A program made the position numbers and the translations under genes. The notes under the pieces were generated by a model. That model saw only the letters and a program-made list of their open reading frames with translations. It did not search any database and was not told where the DNA came from. Positions 18,601-26,162 of a DNA stretch of 64,000 bases are shown here, one piece after another. Every line of letters starts with the position of its first letter. Position 1 is the first letter of the stretch. The stretch lies in contig ONND01000003.1 in NCBI GenBank assembly GCA_900319105.1, positions 62,001-126,000 of the forward strand, given 5' to 3'. This DNA comes from an uncultured Bacteroidales bacterium. Lineage in GTDB: Bacteria; Bacteroidota; Bacteroidia; Bacteroidales; Paludibacteraceae.

Positions 18601-21496
18601 AGTTGGTTCAGACCACACATCTTGTACTTCACCTTATACGGTTAATGCTTTGACGAGTAATACTACCTACTATTATAAAGTATGGGCTGGAGGTACGTGT
18701 GTATCCGCATTAGGTTCATTCACAACAGAAGAGATCAAGTTGGATATTGCAGAATGGCAGACAGATGCTGTAGTCGTTAGTTTCAATGGTGATGCTGATT
18801 TAACGCTCACGACCTTTACCGAAGAGACGCATGGTGACCCGCATGCTAACGTAGCTGACGATATCTTCTTTAGCAAGTATTTCGAGGCGGCAGCAAGCGT
18901 AAAGTTATTAGCAATATTTAATGGTACCTTAAATACCGTTGACCTCTCCAACTACAAATTAGGTCAGGCGCAAGCCGGTAAAGGTACCTCTGAAACACCC
19001 GCCTTTTCATTCACGAAATTCTCTGACATTACAAAAAAATCAGGAGAGCACTTAACTGCGGATGAGTTAGAGCTTCAATCTAATGAGGAGTTAATCCTTA
19101 TTACATACACAGCTGCTAGTGAGGATGATGAAATCATAGCCTGCGCACGCGACGATGAAGAACATTCTAAATTCAGCACATACATCCGTATTTCTTCTCC
19201 GGAACTCAAATTCAACGGAGATGATGGCATCATGTTATTAAATCCCGATGGAGACCCGATTGACTTAATCGGCGCAGGAACCAAAGCTGGAGGTTTAACT
19301 CGTTTAGGTGCTAGTTTTGAGTCCTTCTCAAGCGGATATGATCATAATGGCTTTATGGATCAGCCGGGCGGATGGTACACCACCGAGGGATATCAGGCCA
19401 ACACGGACAATACAGAGACATTCCCCTATGCGCTTTCTACCAACCGCTGTCTGCTAATCCGCCGAAAGTTTGTTAAGTCTGGCCATGCTGCTGTAGCACT
19501 AAACGCCACCGATTTCGTCACATTAAGCGCATACTCCTATGATGCTGATGAGGATGGTACGCCGGAGGATTATGAAGGCGAATGGAAGGGCGTACAAATT
19601 CCCGGATCTACTACGGTTTACCCATATGCCGCTATGTCAAATTCATGTACAGGATTTGCAGTCGTAGGTGGATATAACTACAACGACTACTATATCGATT
19701 TTGAACCAGTAGGCGGTTCTACTACTTTTGACGACCTCAAGAGCAGCCCGTTTGATGGCACGTATGTCATTCCTGTCGCCGAGTTGTACGACAAAGCATG
19801 TACTATGGTACGCATCGAGCTCAAGGATGGCAGTGACAACTTGGTTATCCGCAAAGATGTCAAAGTTCCTATTATGATTACGGGTGATAAGAATACCACT
19901 GACGACATATTCCATACTCACTACAAAGATGCTACTATTTGTCGCGCTTGTGATGTGGTAGTCCTGAGTGGAGGTACATTAACAAAAGCTGCAGACGGAA
20001 CAACGAATGATATTGACGAAGTACGTGATCTAAAGATATATCAGGGTGGTAAATTGATTGTACCAAGCGAGACGAATTATACAGTTAATACCCTTGCATT
20101 CCGTCGTCAAGAAGATGCTGTTTCTTCTGCAAATATTCAAGGCAACATAACGGTTAATGAGACGGATGGTGTTTATTTTGACATGCGTGTTGATCCGACA
20201 AATTGGCACTATTTCTCGTTGCCATATGATTGCAATGTAAGCGATATCACCTTCTCTACCGGTGACCCGGCAACCCTTGGTACAGACTACTTAATCAAAT
20301 GGTATGATGGTGCGAAACGTGCCGCAACGCAGGCCGGTGGTTGCTGGGAGATGGTACCTGCCGGGGCTACTCTCAAGAAGGGTCTGGGATATATCTTTGC
20401 GCTTCCAGGAGATGGAAAGGTGAAGAAAGAATTCCGCTTCCCGATGTCCAATACCATTATCAACCAAGAGAAGGATCCTGCAGGTAAAGATGTTTCCGGC
20501 ATCTATGCGTACGGTGGAGATAAGAGTATGACCGAAGTACGTGCCAACCACAGAGGCTGGAACTTATTGGGTAATCCTTACTTGCTTTCTTACACATCCG
20601 ATATCGCAGACCCGATAATGACCGGCTATATTGTGGAAGACCATAGTACCGATCCTTGGGATGGTCATTATAAGTTTGCAGAAGACTCGCGTTCTACTTT
20701 ACGTTATATCGTTGAACCTCAGGATAATGGATGGTCAGAATATAAACAAAAGGCTATTATTGATTATTCTATGAAGCCGTTCACCTGCTATTTTGTGCAA
20801 GTAGGAGGCAATCCGAGTGATGAACAGGGAGTGCATTTCAACCTGGCTAAAGTTAACCGCAGTCCTGTACGCCGCGCGCCGGAGGAATATGAAGACGTAG
20901 AAGACACTCACCCCGTTTGGTGTGCAGTTGATCTGACGAACTCGAAAGGCGAACAAGATGAGACGACGCTGCTGATCTCCAATGATTTCACGGATGATTA
21001 CGACATCATGAACGACTTGGTGAAGATGCGTGGCGATTATTACCAATACGCACAAATCACCACCAAACCGGTTTTGGCAAGCCGAAACAATGAAGGAGAG
21101 ATGGCATTCAATGCACTCCCCGACTCCAGTGCGGTAGCGGGTGTTCCGTTGAATTTCTTCTCCGCTTATTCCGGCTCTTACACTATCGCATACAACAATA
21201 AGTTTGATCGCGACAATGAGGTAAAGGAAGTGAAGTTGCTCGATGCGAAAACCAATAAATGGTATGACCTGATGAGCGCACCATATGAGTTCACTTCCGA
21301 CCGTGTGAACAATACTGATCGTTTCGTTCTGTCTGTTCGCGTTGAGCGCAAACAGAAACAAATCGCTACAGGACTGGACGATATCGGCGCGTATAAGGGT
21401 GACAAACCGAGAAAAGTACTTCTTAACGACCACGTCTATATCCAGCGTGGCGGTGCGATCTACGATGTAACGGGCAAAGAAGTGTTTAACTTTTAA
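15641..21496 (+). CDS. Very large secreted multidomain surface protein (1951 residues)
   Basis: A signal peptide (TTIKRFLTLFLIATISAFSV, cleavage probably after WSA) starts at ATG 15641. Visible domains include an early beta-sandwich, an InlB-like beta repeat (KELTISAGSTSHGTFDL), several Ig-like segments with VTAPANYQVSLDGSSW, and two fibronectin type III repeats (ATITWTAVPDATGYTV, TATITWTCEAATATI) near residues 885-1030. A lamin-tail-like region follows. The C-terminus ends VYIQRGGAIYDVTGKEV, similar to the tail of the 801-residue protein at 61563 and to type IX secretion-type tails. The first two thirds look more A/T-rich than neighbouring genes. Function is probably adhesion or glycan binding; not established. 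Confidence 0.75.
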   Translation: MTTIKRFLTLFLIATISAFSVQVWSAENDTHDFSQSISQLLNNNNSISSINIADQGYPIKSIEITCRYNKDIDPAVTIEVLVGGASYATTQNVGNNFNSTKTFTGNATGAVQINFTNLTGNGSGHGTFYVTNVRLTEGASASCAKELTISAGSTSHGTFDLNKTGAQKTCSGLVVTVTDIDPDDGYKFDHIEQSGVAAGNVTINNAAKTVTYAADVTGTSSITAVFSEVVSKTFELVTNASDLEEGAEIVMTNNGVTYAMGAQTSNNRSTTDDFTKNGTSTTVTVEEGSDVQILTLGKSNDHWTFYDSNLDGYLYAASSSSNYLRTQSSNDANGEWEISITDDVATIEAQGTNTNNLLKYNGSNFIFSCYGSGQQAVKIFQKSTGPTISTSGTLTTFNYNLGEGPSASQTFTVRGSNLTGNLTVTAPANYQVSLDGSSWAGSQTLTATAGKVNSTTIYVHLVAGLSVNTYNGNITISGGGATDKNVAVSGSVTIECTTPTLAFEGSVSSVDKVLGSGKFTIAASATGNTLGATISYSSSNTDKATIDENTGEVTLVQATGSGSPVTITATLAAINTGVACQNEVTTSYTLTIYNKVTWLVNDEEHTAGSPAPTTRTLQGGQITQLPSNPDGASVCGGKVFIGWTDHAVIDPVDVVPTPMYKKVSDMSSVYINSNKEFYAVFASASAAAGSGNYLLVASDPGEANWAGDYLIAYDDETFADGRIGGTDAGGIGAQDVSVNPGTNLSGTTVDGTWGDTYNVTISKIGSTNTYLLQTKDGKYNYRTANNNGLDCSANATTADDYPLTIEFQSASDIEISVPAGPVFHYNPSGYFRFYKNSGQEAVYLYKKDGGGTTYSDYSTVCGTCLPAPTSPTVTPKSDRATITWTAVPDATGYTVTCTGGVTSVDGTTATITGLASETSYDFTIRSQGSDPYSCFPAYHGSFTTTPCEDSPVLGIVTVTTTTATITWTCEAATATIRVYEDAECNTQVGSDHTSCTSPYTVNALTSNTTYYYKVWAGGTCVSALGSFTTEEIKLDIAEWQTDAVVVSFNGDADLTLTTFTEETHGDPHANVADDIFFSKYFEAAASVKLLAIFNGTLNTVDLSNYKLGQAQAGKGTSETPAFSFTKFSDITKKSGEHLTADELELQSNEELILITYTAASEDDEIIACARDDEEHSKFSTYIRISSPELKFNGDDGIMLLNPDGDPIDLIGAGTKAGGLTRLGASFESFSSGYDHNGFMDQPGGWYTTEGYQANTDNTETFPYALSTNRCLLIRRKFVKSGHAAVALNATDFVTLSAYSYDADEDGTPEDYEGEWKGVQIPGSTTVYPYAAMSNSCTGFAVVGGYNYNDYYIDFEPVGGSTTFDDLKSSPFDGTYVIPVAELYDKACTMVRIELKDGSDNLVIRKDVKVPIMITGDKNTTDDIFHTHYKDATICRACDVVVLSGGTLTKAADGTTNDIDEVRDLKIYQGGKLIVPSETNYTVNTLAFRRQEDAVSSANIQGNITVNETDGVYFDMRVDPTNWHYFSLPYDCNVSDITFSTGDPATLGTDYLIKWYDGAKRAATQAGGCWEMVPAGATLKKGLGYIFALPGDGKVKKEFRFPMSNTIINQEKDPAGKDVSGIYAYGGDKSMTEVRANHRGWNLLGNPYLLSYTSDIADPIMTGYIVEDHSTDPWDGHYKFAEDSRSTLRYIVEPQDNGWSEYKQKAIIDYSMKPFTCYFVQVGGNPSDEQGVHFNLAKVNRSPVRRAPEEYEDVEDTHPVWCAVDLTNSKGEQDETTLLISNDFTDDYDIMNDLVKMRGDYYQYAQITTKPVLASRNNEGEMAFNALPDSSAVAGVPLNFFSAYSGSYTIAYNNKFDRDNEVKEVKLLDAKTNKWYDLMSAPYEFTSDRVNNTDRFVLSVRVERKQKQIATGLDDIGAYKGDKPRKVLLNDHVYIQRGGAIYDVTGKEVFNF

Positions 21497-21514
21497 TACA
21501 GGAGGAAGAGCACT

Positions 21515-22198
21515 ATGAACCCCGTACAAATAGTTAAATATAAACAGCGGAAGAAACTCATTATCGGTTTGGGAGTCGTCTTTGGCGGCCTATGGTTGCT
21601 GTTGGTTTTCTATTGGTTAACCGGCAATAAACAAACTATTCCGTCCGTTCCTGCTGCACAGGTAACCGTTCATGCACCTTCGCCTGTAGCGACGGGAAGT
21701 ACGCCTGCGGCGACCTTCCGCAGTTCGCGCAGAGTAGCTCCGCTGATCCATCACAGTGCGGCAACACCATCATGGTCGTACGTTCAGAGTGCGCCCAAAG
21801 CAACGATGGGAAGTACGTCCATACGTATCCATCTGACGAGCAGCGCAACAGTGCACTCCATCGGCGGTGGAGGTGGTGGAGGCGCACTTTATACCACCAG
21901 CGGAGGCGGTAACAGCGGGAAAGGTATTCGTACTACTTCTTCGTCTATCAGTTTCGGAGGAAACTTGGTTGCACTCTCTGCTTCGACGGCTATCACTTCA
22001 CCCGGAGCCAAAGAGGCTAGCAGCCTTGCTTCTACGACCGCGGTATCCGGAAGCCTAGAGAGACCGGGTCGCATAAAGACAGTAAACGGTGACCCGAAGG
22101 ATCCATTCTTGGACCCGGTGGGCGATGTAGCATGGGGATGGATGCTACTACTTACCATTGCTTGGTGCGTACGAGTCCGCCTAAGCAAACGGCAATAA
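21515..22198 (+). CDS. Small Gly/Ser/Thr-rich protein with two membrane segments
   Basis: 227 residues of unknown function. A transmembrane helix (LIIGLGVVFGGLWLLLVFYW) lies near the N-terminus. A long Ser/Thr/Ala-rich region with a glycine tract (SIGGGGGGGALY) follows. A PVGDVAWGWMLLLTIAWCV helix ends the protein just before a basic tail, RVRLSKRQ. The short motif + helix + basic residues at the C-terminus resembles sorting-type anchors. The start is 18 bases after the large secreted protein and has AGGAGGAAG upstream, so the two are likely co-expressed. Its last 47 bases overlap the convergent AroA-GT gene. Confidence 0.6.
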   Translation: MNPVQIVKYKQRKKLIIGLGVVFGGLWLLLVFYWLTGNKQTIPSVPAAQVTVHAPSPVATGSTPAATFRSSRRVAPLIHHSAATPSWSYVQSAPKATMGSTSIRIHLTSSATVHSIGGGGGGGALYTTSGGGNSGKGIRTTSSSISFGGNLVALSASTAITSPGAKEASSLASTTAVSGSLERPGRIKTVNGDPKDPFLDPVGDVAWGWMLLLTIAWCVRVRLSKRQ

Positions 22199-24107
22199 TA
22201 TAGAAAGGATAGAGGAACTCCAATAGCAAAGCTATGGAGAGATTTGAGATTTGAGATTCGAGATTTGAGATTCGAGATTTTTGCTCCCTCATTTGCCGCT
22301 GGCGGATGAGGGAGTACTCTATCGGGAACTTGATCAGTATGATCAAGGGACAGAGGATTTGAAGGAGGTTGACTGCTACGACCAAAGCGCCGCAACGGAT
22401 GATGTCCGGGTCGGTGTATTTGGGTGCTTTACCCGCCCATCGCATTCGTTGGCGGAAGAACGCACGCCACGTGGAGGCAGGACGGACGACGGCGGTGAAG
22501 TCGGGTTCGTCGATGACGGAGATCTTGTAGCCGCGTTTTTTCATGGCTTCCAAGAGAAACATATCATCGCCGGATGGGATTTCCGGATGGAGGTCTGGTT
22601 CACAGGCAAGCCATGCTTCGCGACGGACGATGAGGTTCGCACCGGAACACATGACGGCATGACCTGCTTTAGCCGTGCGCATGGTTAACTCCTGGATAGC
22701 GGCGTATTCGGCAATCTGTAAGCCCCCTCCGACTCCCCCCTGAAGGGGGAGAGAAACCATGCGGAGGGGAAGGATGATGAGGTCGGCGTTTGGTATTAGA
22801 CCGCCTTGCTGTAAGACCGTTTCACTGTAAGACCGCTGCGCTGTAAGACCGGCGCGATGCGCCTGTAGGATAGGCGGCCAAAGGACGTCGTCATCGTGGA
22901 GCCAGACGTATTCGGTAGTGGCGGCGTGAATGAGTTTGGAGAGGGCGTGTTTTTTGCCCATATTGTCATCATTGATGCCCTTTTTGGGGGTGATATGGGT
23001 AACCGACGGCATCTGTTTCTCGTACTGACACTGTCTGTCGTTGCCGTGTCGTTGCCGTGTCGTTACCGTGTGAACCTCTACAAACTCAGGAAAACTCTTC
23101 GCAATACATCCCTGTTCCTGTTCAGAAACGGGAAAATCCGCACACATCAGCGCCATCGCCATTCGGTGGTCGTTACGGACTTCGTGGAGCCGGACGGCTT
23201 CGAGACGGTCGGATTCTTTAAAACGGAGACGGTCGGTACCTGTGGCGCGGAGGGTGATGCCGAGGCGTTCACAGGTGAGGGCGATTGCCGGATAGAGGTC
23301 GGGAATTCTCTCAAAATTGAGAGAGACCGCCTTCGGCTGACGGATTAAAGACCGCCCTGCGGGCTGACAGACCGCTTCGCTGACAGACCGAATTACTGCC
23401 CCATTTTCTACAAACTCCGTTTGGACGCCGAAGTGGGTGGCGTAGAGGTCTGCGACGATGCGGTCGCCTTGGAGGGAGTCGGGTTTGAGGCCTTCGAGGA
23501 GTAACTCGCCGCCATGAATAGCGATGTACTCGTACCAGAAGGCAGCGGAAGACCAGTCGGGTTCTAACAGACCGGCTACGCCTGTAAGACCGCTTCGCTG
23601 TAAGACCGTTTCACTGTAAGACCGCTCACGTAGTTCGCTGTAAGATTCCCTTATGCGGCGGCTCATGGTGATATAGGGAGATTCGTCGGGAGAGACGGGG
23701 ATGGGTTCTCCGTGGAGAATGAGAGCAGAGGTGGTTTGGGTCGTGGGTGCCCCATTACGCTCCATAAGACGCGGGTCACCGGTGAGGGTGATTGGTGCGC
23801 CCGGGTAACATTTGGCGATATGGACTTGCAAGAAGCGGAGGGCGGTACCGCAGTTTTTCAAAGAGAGCCCCAAGCCCCCCTCGGTCCCCCCATGAAGGGG
23901 GGAAGAAGGAGAAGATGCATATGCTTCAGGCGTGCCGAAGATGTCACGGATTTGTTGAAGGGCGTCATGAAGGACGATGACATCGTCCGGCATATCCGAA
24001 GAGACCCGCATAAGCGGATCTCCATGGATAGCCTGCAATAGAAGGATTCTATTGGCTATAGATTTAGAAATTGGCAAATGAATATGTACCATTTGGTCAT
24101 TTACCAT
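22152..24107 (-). CDS. Fusion of EPSP synthase (AroA) and an N-terminally truncated GT2 glycosyltransferase
   Basis: Residues about 7-345 are 3-phosphoshikimate 1-carboxyvinyltransferase, which makes EPSP in the shikimate pathway. It retains the residues expected at the active site: LPISKSIANR, TTQTTSAL, RIPDLYPA, KESDRLEA, NDHRMAMA and AKSFPEF. Two loops are shortened and three repeat copies are inserted (about 65-79, 153-181, 236-255). An iterated ACGGCAACGAC stretch (about 345-361) then leads straight into a family 2 glycosyltransferase. That part starts at QMPSVTHITPKKG, keeps LHDDDVLWPP and RMRW, but lacks the usual first 70 or so residues. It carries four more repeat-derived patches and C-terminal membrane helices. 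The first codons (MVNDQ) come from an AAATGGT repeat; Met7 may be the true start. Confidence 0.8.
   Translation of the reverse strand: MVNDQMVHIHLPISKSIANRILLLQAIHGDPLMRVSSDMPDDVIVLHDALQQIRDIFGTPEAYASSPSSPLHGGTEGGLGLSLKNCGTALRFLQVHIAKCYPGAPITLTGDPRLMERNGAPTTQTTSALILHGEPIPVSPDESPYITMSRRIRESYSELRERSYSETVLQRSGLTGVAGLLEPDWSSAAFWYEYIAIHGGELLLEGLKPDSLQGDRIVADLYATHFGVQTEFVENGAVIRSVSEAVCQPAGRSLIRQPKAVSLNFERIPDLYPAIALTCERLGITLRATGTDRLRFKESDRLEAVRLHEVRNDHRMAMALMCADFPVSEQEQGCIAKSFPEFVEVHTVTTRQRHGNDRQCQYEKQMPSVTHITPKKGINDDNMGKKHALSKLIHAATTEYVWLHDDDVLWPPILQAHRAGLTAQRSYSETVLQQGGLIPNADLIILPLRMVSLPLQGGVGGGLQIAEYAAIQELTMRTAKAGHAVMCSGANLIVRREAWLACEPDLHPEIPSGDDMFLLEAMKKRGYKISVIDEPDFTAVVRPASTWRAFFRQRMRWAGKAPKYTDPDIIRCGALVVAVNLLQILCPLIILIKFPIEYSLIRQRQMREQKSRISNLESQISNLSIALLLEFLYPFYIIAVCLGGLVRTKQW
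22213..22315. repeat. Family A repeat plus variable hairpins in the GT2 C-terminal region
   Basis: 22240-22281 holds five GAGATTTGAGATT/C variants. They are flanked by two inverted repeats, TCCAATAGC/GCTATGGA (22213-22235) and CTCCCTCAT/ATGAGGGAG (22284-22313). All of it is read through as protein (ISNLESQISNL). Confidence 0.75.
22720..22756. repeat. Family D repeat (CCCCC...GGGGG stem-loop) in the GT2 part
   Basis: CCCCCCTGAAGGGGGGAG-type stem with a flanking half copy (AGCCCCCTCCGACT). It encodes LPLQGGVGGGL in frame. Confidence 0.75.
22798..22865. repeat. Family C 16-base iterated repeat in the GT2 part
   Basis: Four units of CTGTAAGACCG followed by variable bases that can form a tiny stem (CTGCG, GCGCGATGCGC). 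It encodes AQRSYSETVLQQGGL. Confidence 0.85.
23025..23073. repeat. Iterated GTTGCCGTGTC repeat at the AroA-GT2 joint
   Basis: Three to four copies of an 11-base word (GTCGTTGCCGT) lie exactly where AroA homology ends and glycosyltransferase homology begins. Confidence 0.8.
23341..23400. repeat. Family C variant (CTGACAGACCG) inside AroA
   Basis: Three units of GCTGACAGACCG with variable mini-stems (CCCTGCGGG, GCTTCGC). It encodes RSVSEAVCQPAGRS within AroA. Confidence 0.8.
23565..23650. repeat. Family C 16-base iterated repeat inside AroA
   Basis: Five units of CTGTAAGACCGCTTCG and variants. It encodes about 28 residues including RSYSETVLQRSGL inserted before LLEPDWSSAAFW. Confidence 0.85.
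23869..23911. repeat. Family D repeat inside AroA
   Basis: CCCCCC-ATGAA-GGGGGG stem with flanking GCCCCCCTCGG. It encodes SSPLHGGTEGGL within AroA. Confidence 0.8.
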
Positions 24108-24136
24108 GTACCATTTATTGAATCATTTAGCCATTT
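24086..24136. repeat. Family B iterated repeat at the AroA start
   Basis: ACCATTTGGTCATTTACCATG and further ATTTA/CCATTTA variants span the gap between the peptidase and AroA genes. They supply the first ATG of the AroA fusion. Confidence 0.8.
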
Positions 24137-26148
24137 TAATTGACATCGGGTAGCGGCGAGTAGTCGCGGGAGTAACGGAGATGTTGCTCAACGTAGCCTT
24201 CCGTGAAGTCAATCTTGACGTCGGTGATGTTGCCTTCCGCGTCACGAACGGCGGTATAGACGGGGTTCACGAAACCTTTGTAGGGCGCGAGGTTGAGTTT
24301 CTTATAGCGCTCCAAGACTTCTTTATGGAGGTCTTTGTTGACCTTGACCGCGTATTTCTCCACCATCTCTTTGGCGGCCGCGTAGTCGCCTTCGGAAGTG
24401 ATGCGCTGGATCTCCGCGAGGAGTTCGCCGTATAGACGACGCAGCCCTTCGTAGTCATTGATCTGCAAGTAGTGTTTACCATTGCGGACGATGATCTCCA
24501 CCTCTTTATTGGTGGCGTGCTCATAGACCCAGTTGGCAATGAGTTGGCGGTTACGCATATGCGCCTCCTCGATGTCTTTTCCCGGTTCGATACGTACGAG
24601 TTGGGTCATGAGGCCGTTCATCTGCTGCTGGTAATAGCCGGCTTTGTATGCCTCTGCGTTGGGAAGAAGACCCAGTTCAACCAGTTTCGGATCACCGAGG
24701 AAATAAAGACCGAAGAGATCTGCACGGGCTTCTTCGATGGTGGAGGCGTGCTCCTTGAGGGCATCCTTGGTCACTCCCGGCAGGAGTTTGCCGGAACCAT
24801 GACCGACACACTCATGGAGGTCGGTATGGAGGTCGCCGCAGAGGGCACCGTATTTCTCATAGAGGCTGCGGATCTCATCGTCTATCATGAACTCCTCGTT
24901 GAAGCCGTTACCCTTCGCCGCCTCGTTATAGGCGTGCATGAGGTTATCGATAGTAACGGATTTGGAGCCGTACTCTTTGCGAATCCAGTTGGCGTTCGGC
25001 AGGTTGATGCCGATAGGCGTCGCAGGATAACAATCACCGGCAAGGATAGCTGCGGTGATAACTTTGGCGGTAACTCCTTTAACCTCCTCTTTCTTGTATT
25101 TGGGATCGGTCGTCGAGTGGTCCTCAAACCACTGTGCGTTGGAAGAGATGAGTTGGGTGCGCTTGGTAGCAGCGAGGTCTTTGAAGTTGACCATAGACTC
25201 CCATGTACCGGTGATGCCGAGCGGGTCAGAATAGGTCTCGGTGAAGCCGTTGACGTAGTCCACGCGGCTGTCGAGATCCTTGACCCAGGCGATGCAGTAC
25301 TCGTTGAAAGTCTTGAGGTCACCCGTTTCGTTGAAAGATATCATCTTCTCGATAGCCAGTTTCTGGGCATCGTTTTCCGCATATTGGAGAGCTTGCTTGA
25401 GCCAATAAACGACGTGTTCGAGGGCTTCTCCATAAAGGCCACCCACCTTATAGACACGCTCCACAATCTCGCCGTTTTCGTTCTTGACGAGTTGCGAGTT
25501 GAGACCGATCCACATGGGTTCAGGGCTGTCATCTTTGTGCGCTGCATACCATGCCTCCGCCTCGGCTTGGGTTACTCCTTCACCGTAGTAATTGCCGGCA
25601 GAGTTAGCCACGAGATCGACGCCATCCTGGGCGGTCGTACGCTTCGGCATAACCGTCGGATCAAACATGACAGGGAGGATAGCCGGGTCGTAGGTCACAC
25701 CTGCTTCAGCACAAGCGTTTACGAACCACTCCTGACTGAACTCCGGCATGAACTTATCCTCGGAATAGTGATGGTGAATGCCGTTGGAGAACCAGACACG
25801 TTTAAGGTATTTCTCGAAGAATAGAAACTCTACAGAGTTTCGCATTTGCTCGTTTTCGGGTTTTCTCATTTGCTCATAGAGCGCTTCCAGCGTACGACGG
25901 ATACGGAGGTTGTAACGTCCGTTCTGGTCAAAAAGGATGTCGCGCCCCCAGAGGGCAGCCTCTGAGAGACAATACACGAGCTGCTTCTGCTGCAGGGTTA
26001 ATGAATCGAACTCCGGCACATCGTACCGAAGGATTTCCAGGTCATAAAACTTATCCACGTTGTATTGGAAAGCAGATTGCTGCTTTGGCTGGCAAGCACA
26101 AAGCACCGCAGCCCAAAGCAGCAATATTTGATATTTGATATTTGACAT
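24136..26148 (-). CDS. Dipeptidyl peptidase III family metallopeptidase, lipoprotein
   Basis: A 670-residue zinc exopeptidase of family M49, which removes N-terminal dipeptides. The zinc motif HEXXGH appears as HECVGHGSGK near residue 445, and the third ligand Glu is in EEARADLFGLYF. The N-terminus MSNIKYQILLLWAAVLCACQ is a lipoprotein signal with the acylated Cys in LCAC. Its first codons, including the ATG, lie in a family A repeat. Another repeated word (GAGCAAATGAGA) encodes residues 89-102 (EQMRKPENEQMR). It follows the nucleoside phosphorylase by 14 bases. Surface or periplasmic peptide use is inferred. Confidence 0.87.
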   Translation of the reverse strand: MSNIKYQILLLWAAVLCACQPKQQSAFQYNVDKFYDLEILRYDVPEFDSLTLQQKQLVYCLSEAALWGRDILFDQNGRYNLRIRRTLEALYEQMRKPENEQMRNSVEFLFFEKYLKRVWFSNGIHHHYSEDKFMPEFSQEWFVNACAEAGVTYDPAILPVMFDPTVMPKRTTAQDGVDLVANSAGNYYGEGVTQAEAEAWYAAHKDDSPEPMWIGLNSQLVKNENGEIVERVYKVGGLYGEALEHVVYWLKQALQYAENDAQKLAIEKMISFNETGDLKTFNEYCIAWVKDLDSRVDYVNGFTETYSDPLGITGTWESMVNFKDLAATKRTQLISSNAQWFEDHSTTDPKYKKEEVKGVTAKVITAAILAGDCYPATPIGINLPNANWIRKEYGSKSVTIDNLMHAYNEAAKGNGFNEEFMIDDEIRSLYEKYGALCGDLHTDLHECVGHGSGKLLPGVTKDALKEHASTIEEARADLFGLYFLGDPKLVELGLLPNAEAYKAGYYQQQMNGLMTQLVRIEPGKDIEEAHMRNRQLIANWVYEHATNKEVEIIVRNGKHYLQINDYEGLRRLYGELLAEIQRITSEGDYAAAKEMVEKYAVKVNKDLHKEVLERYKKLNLAPYKGFVNPVYTAVRDAEGNITDVKIDFTEGYVEQHLRYSRDYSPLPDVN

Positions 26149-26156
26149 TTGATAAT
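26124..26156. repeat. Family A iterated repeat supplying a start codon
   Basis: ATATTTGATATTTGATATTTGACATTTG variants. Read on the minus strand it gives the ATG and first nine codons of the DPP III-like peptidase. Confidence 0.85.
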
Positions 26157-26162
26157 GGGAAT

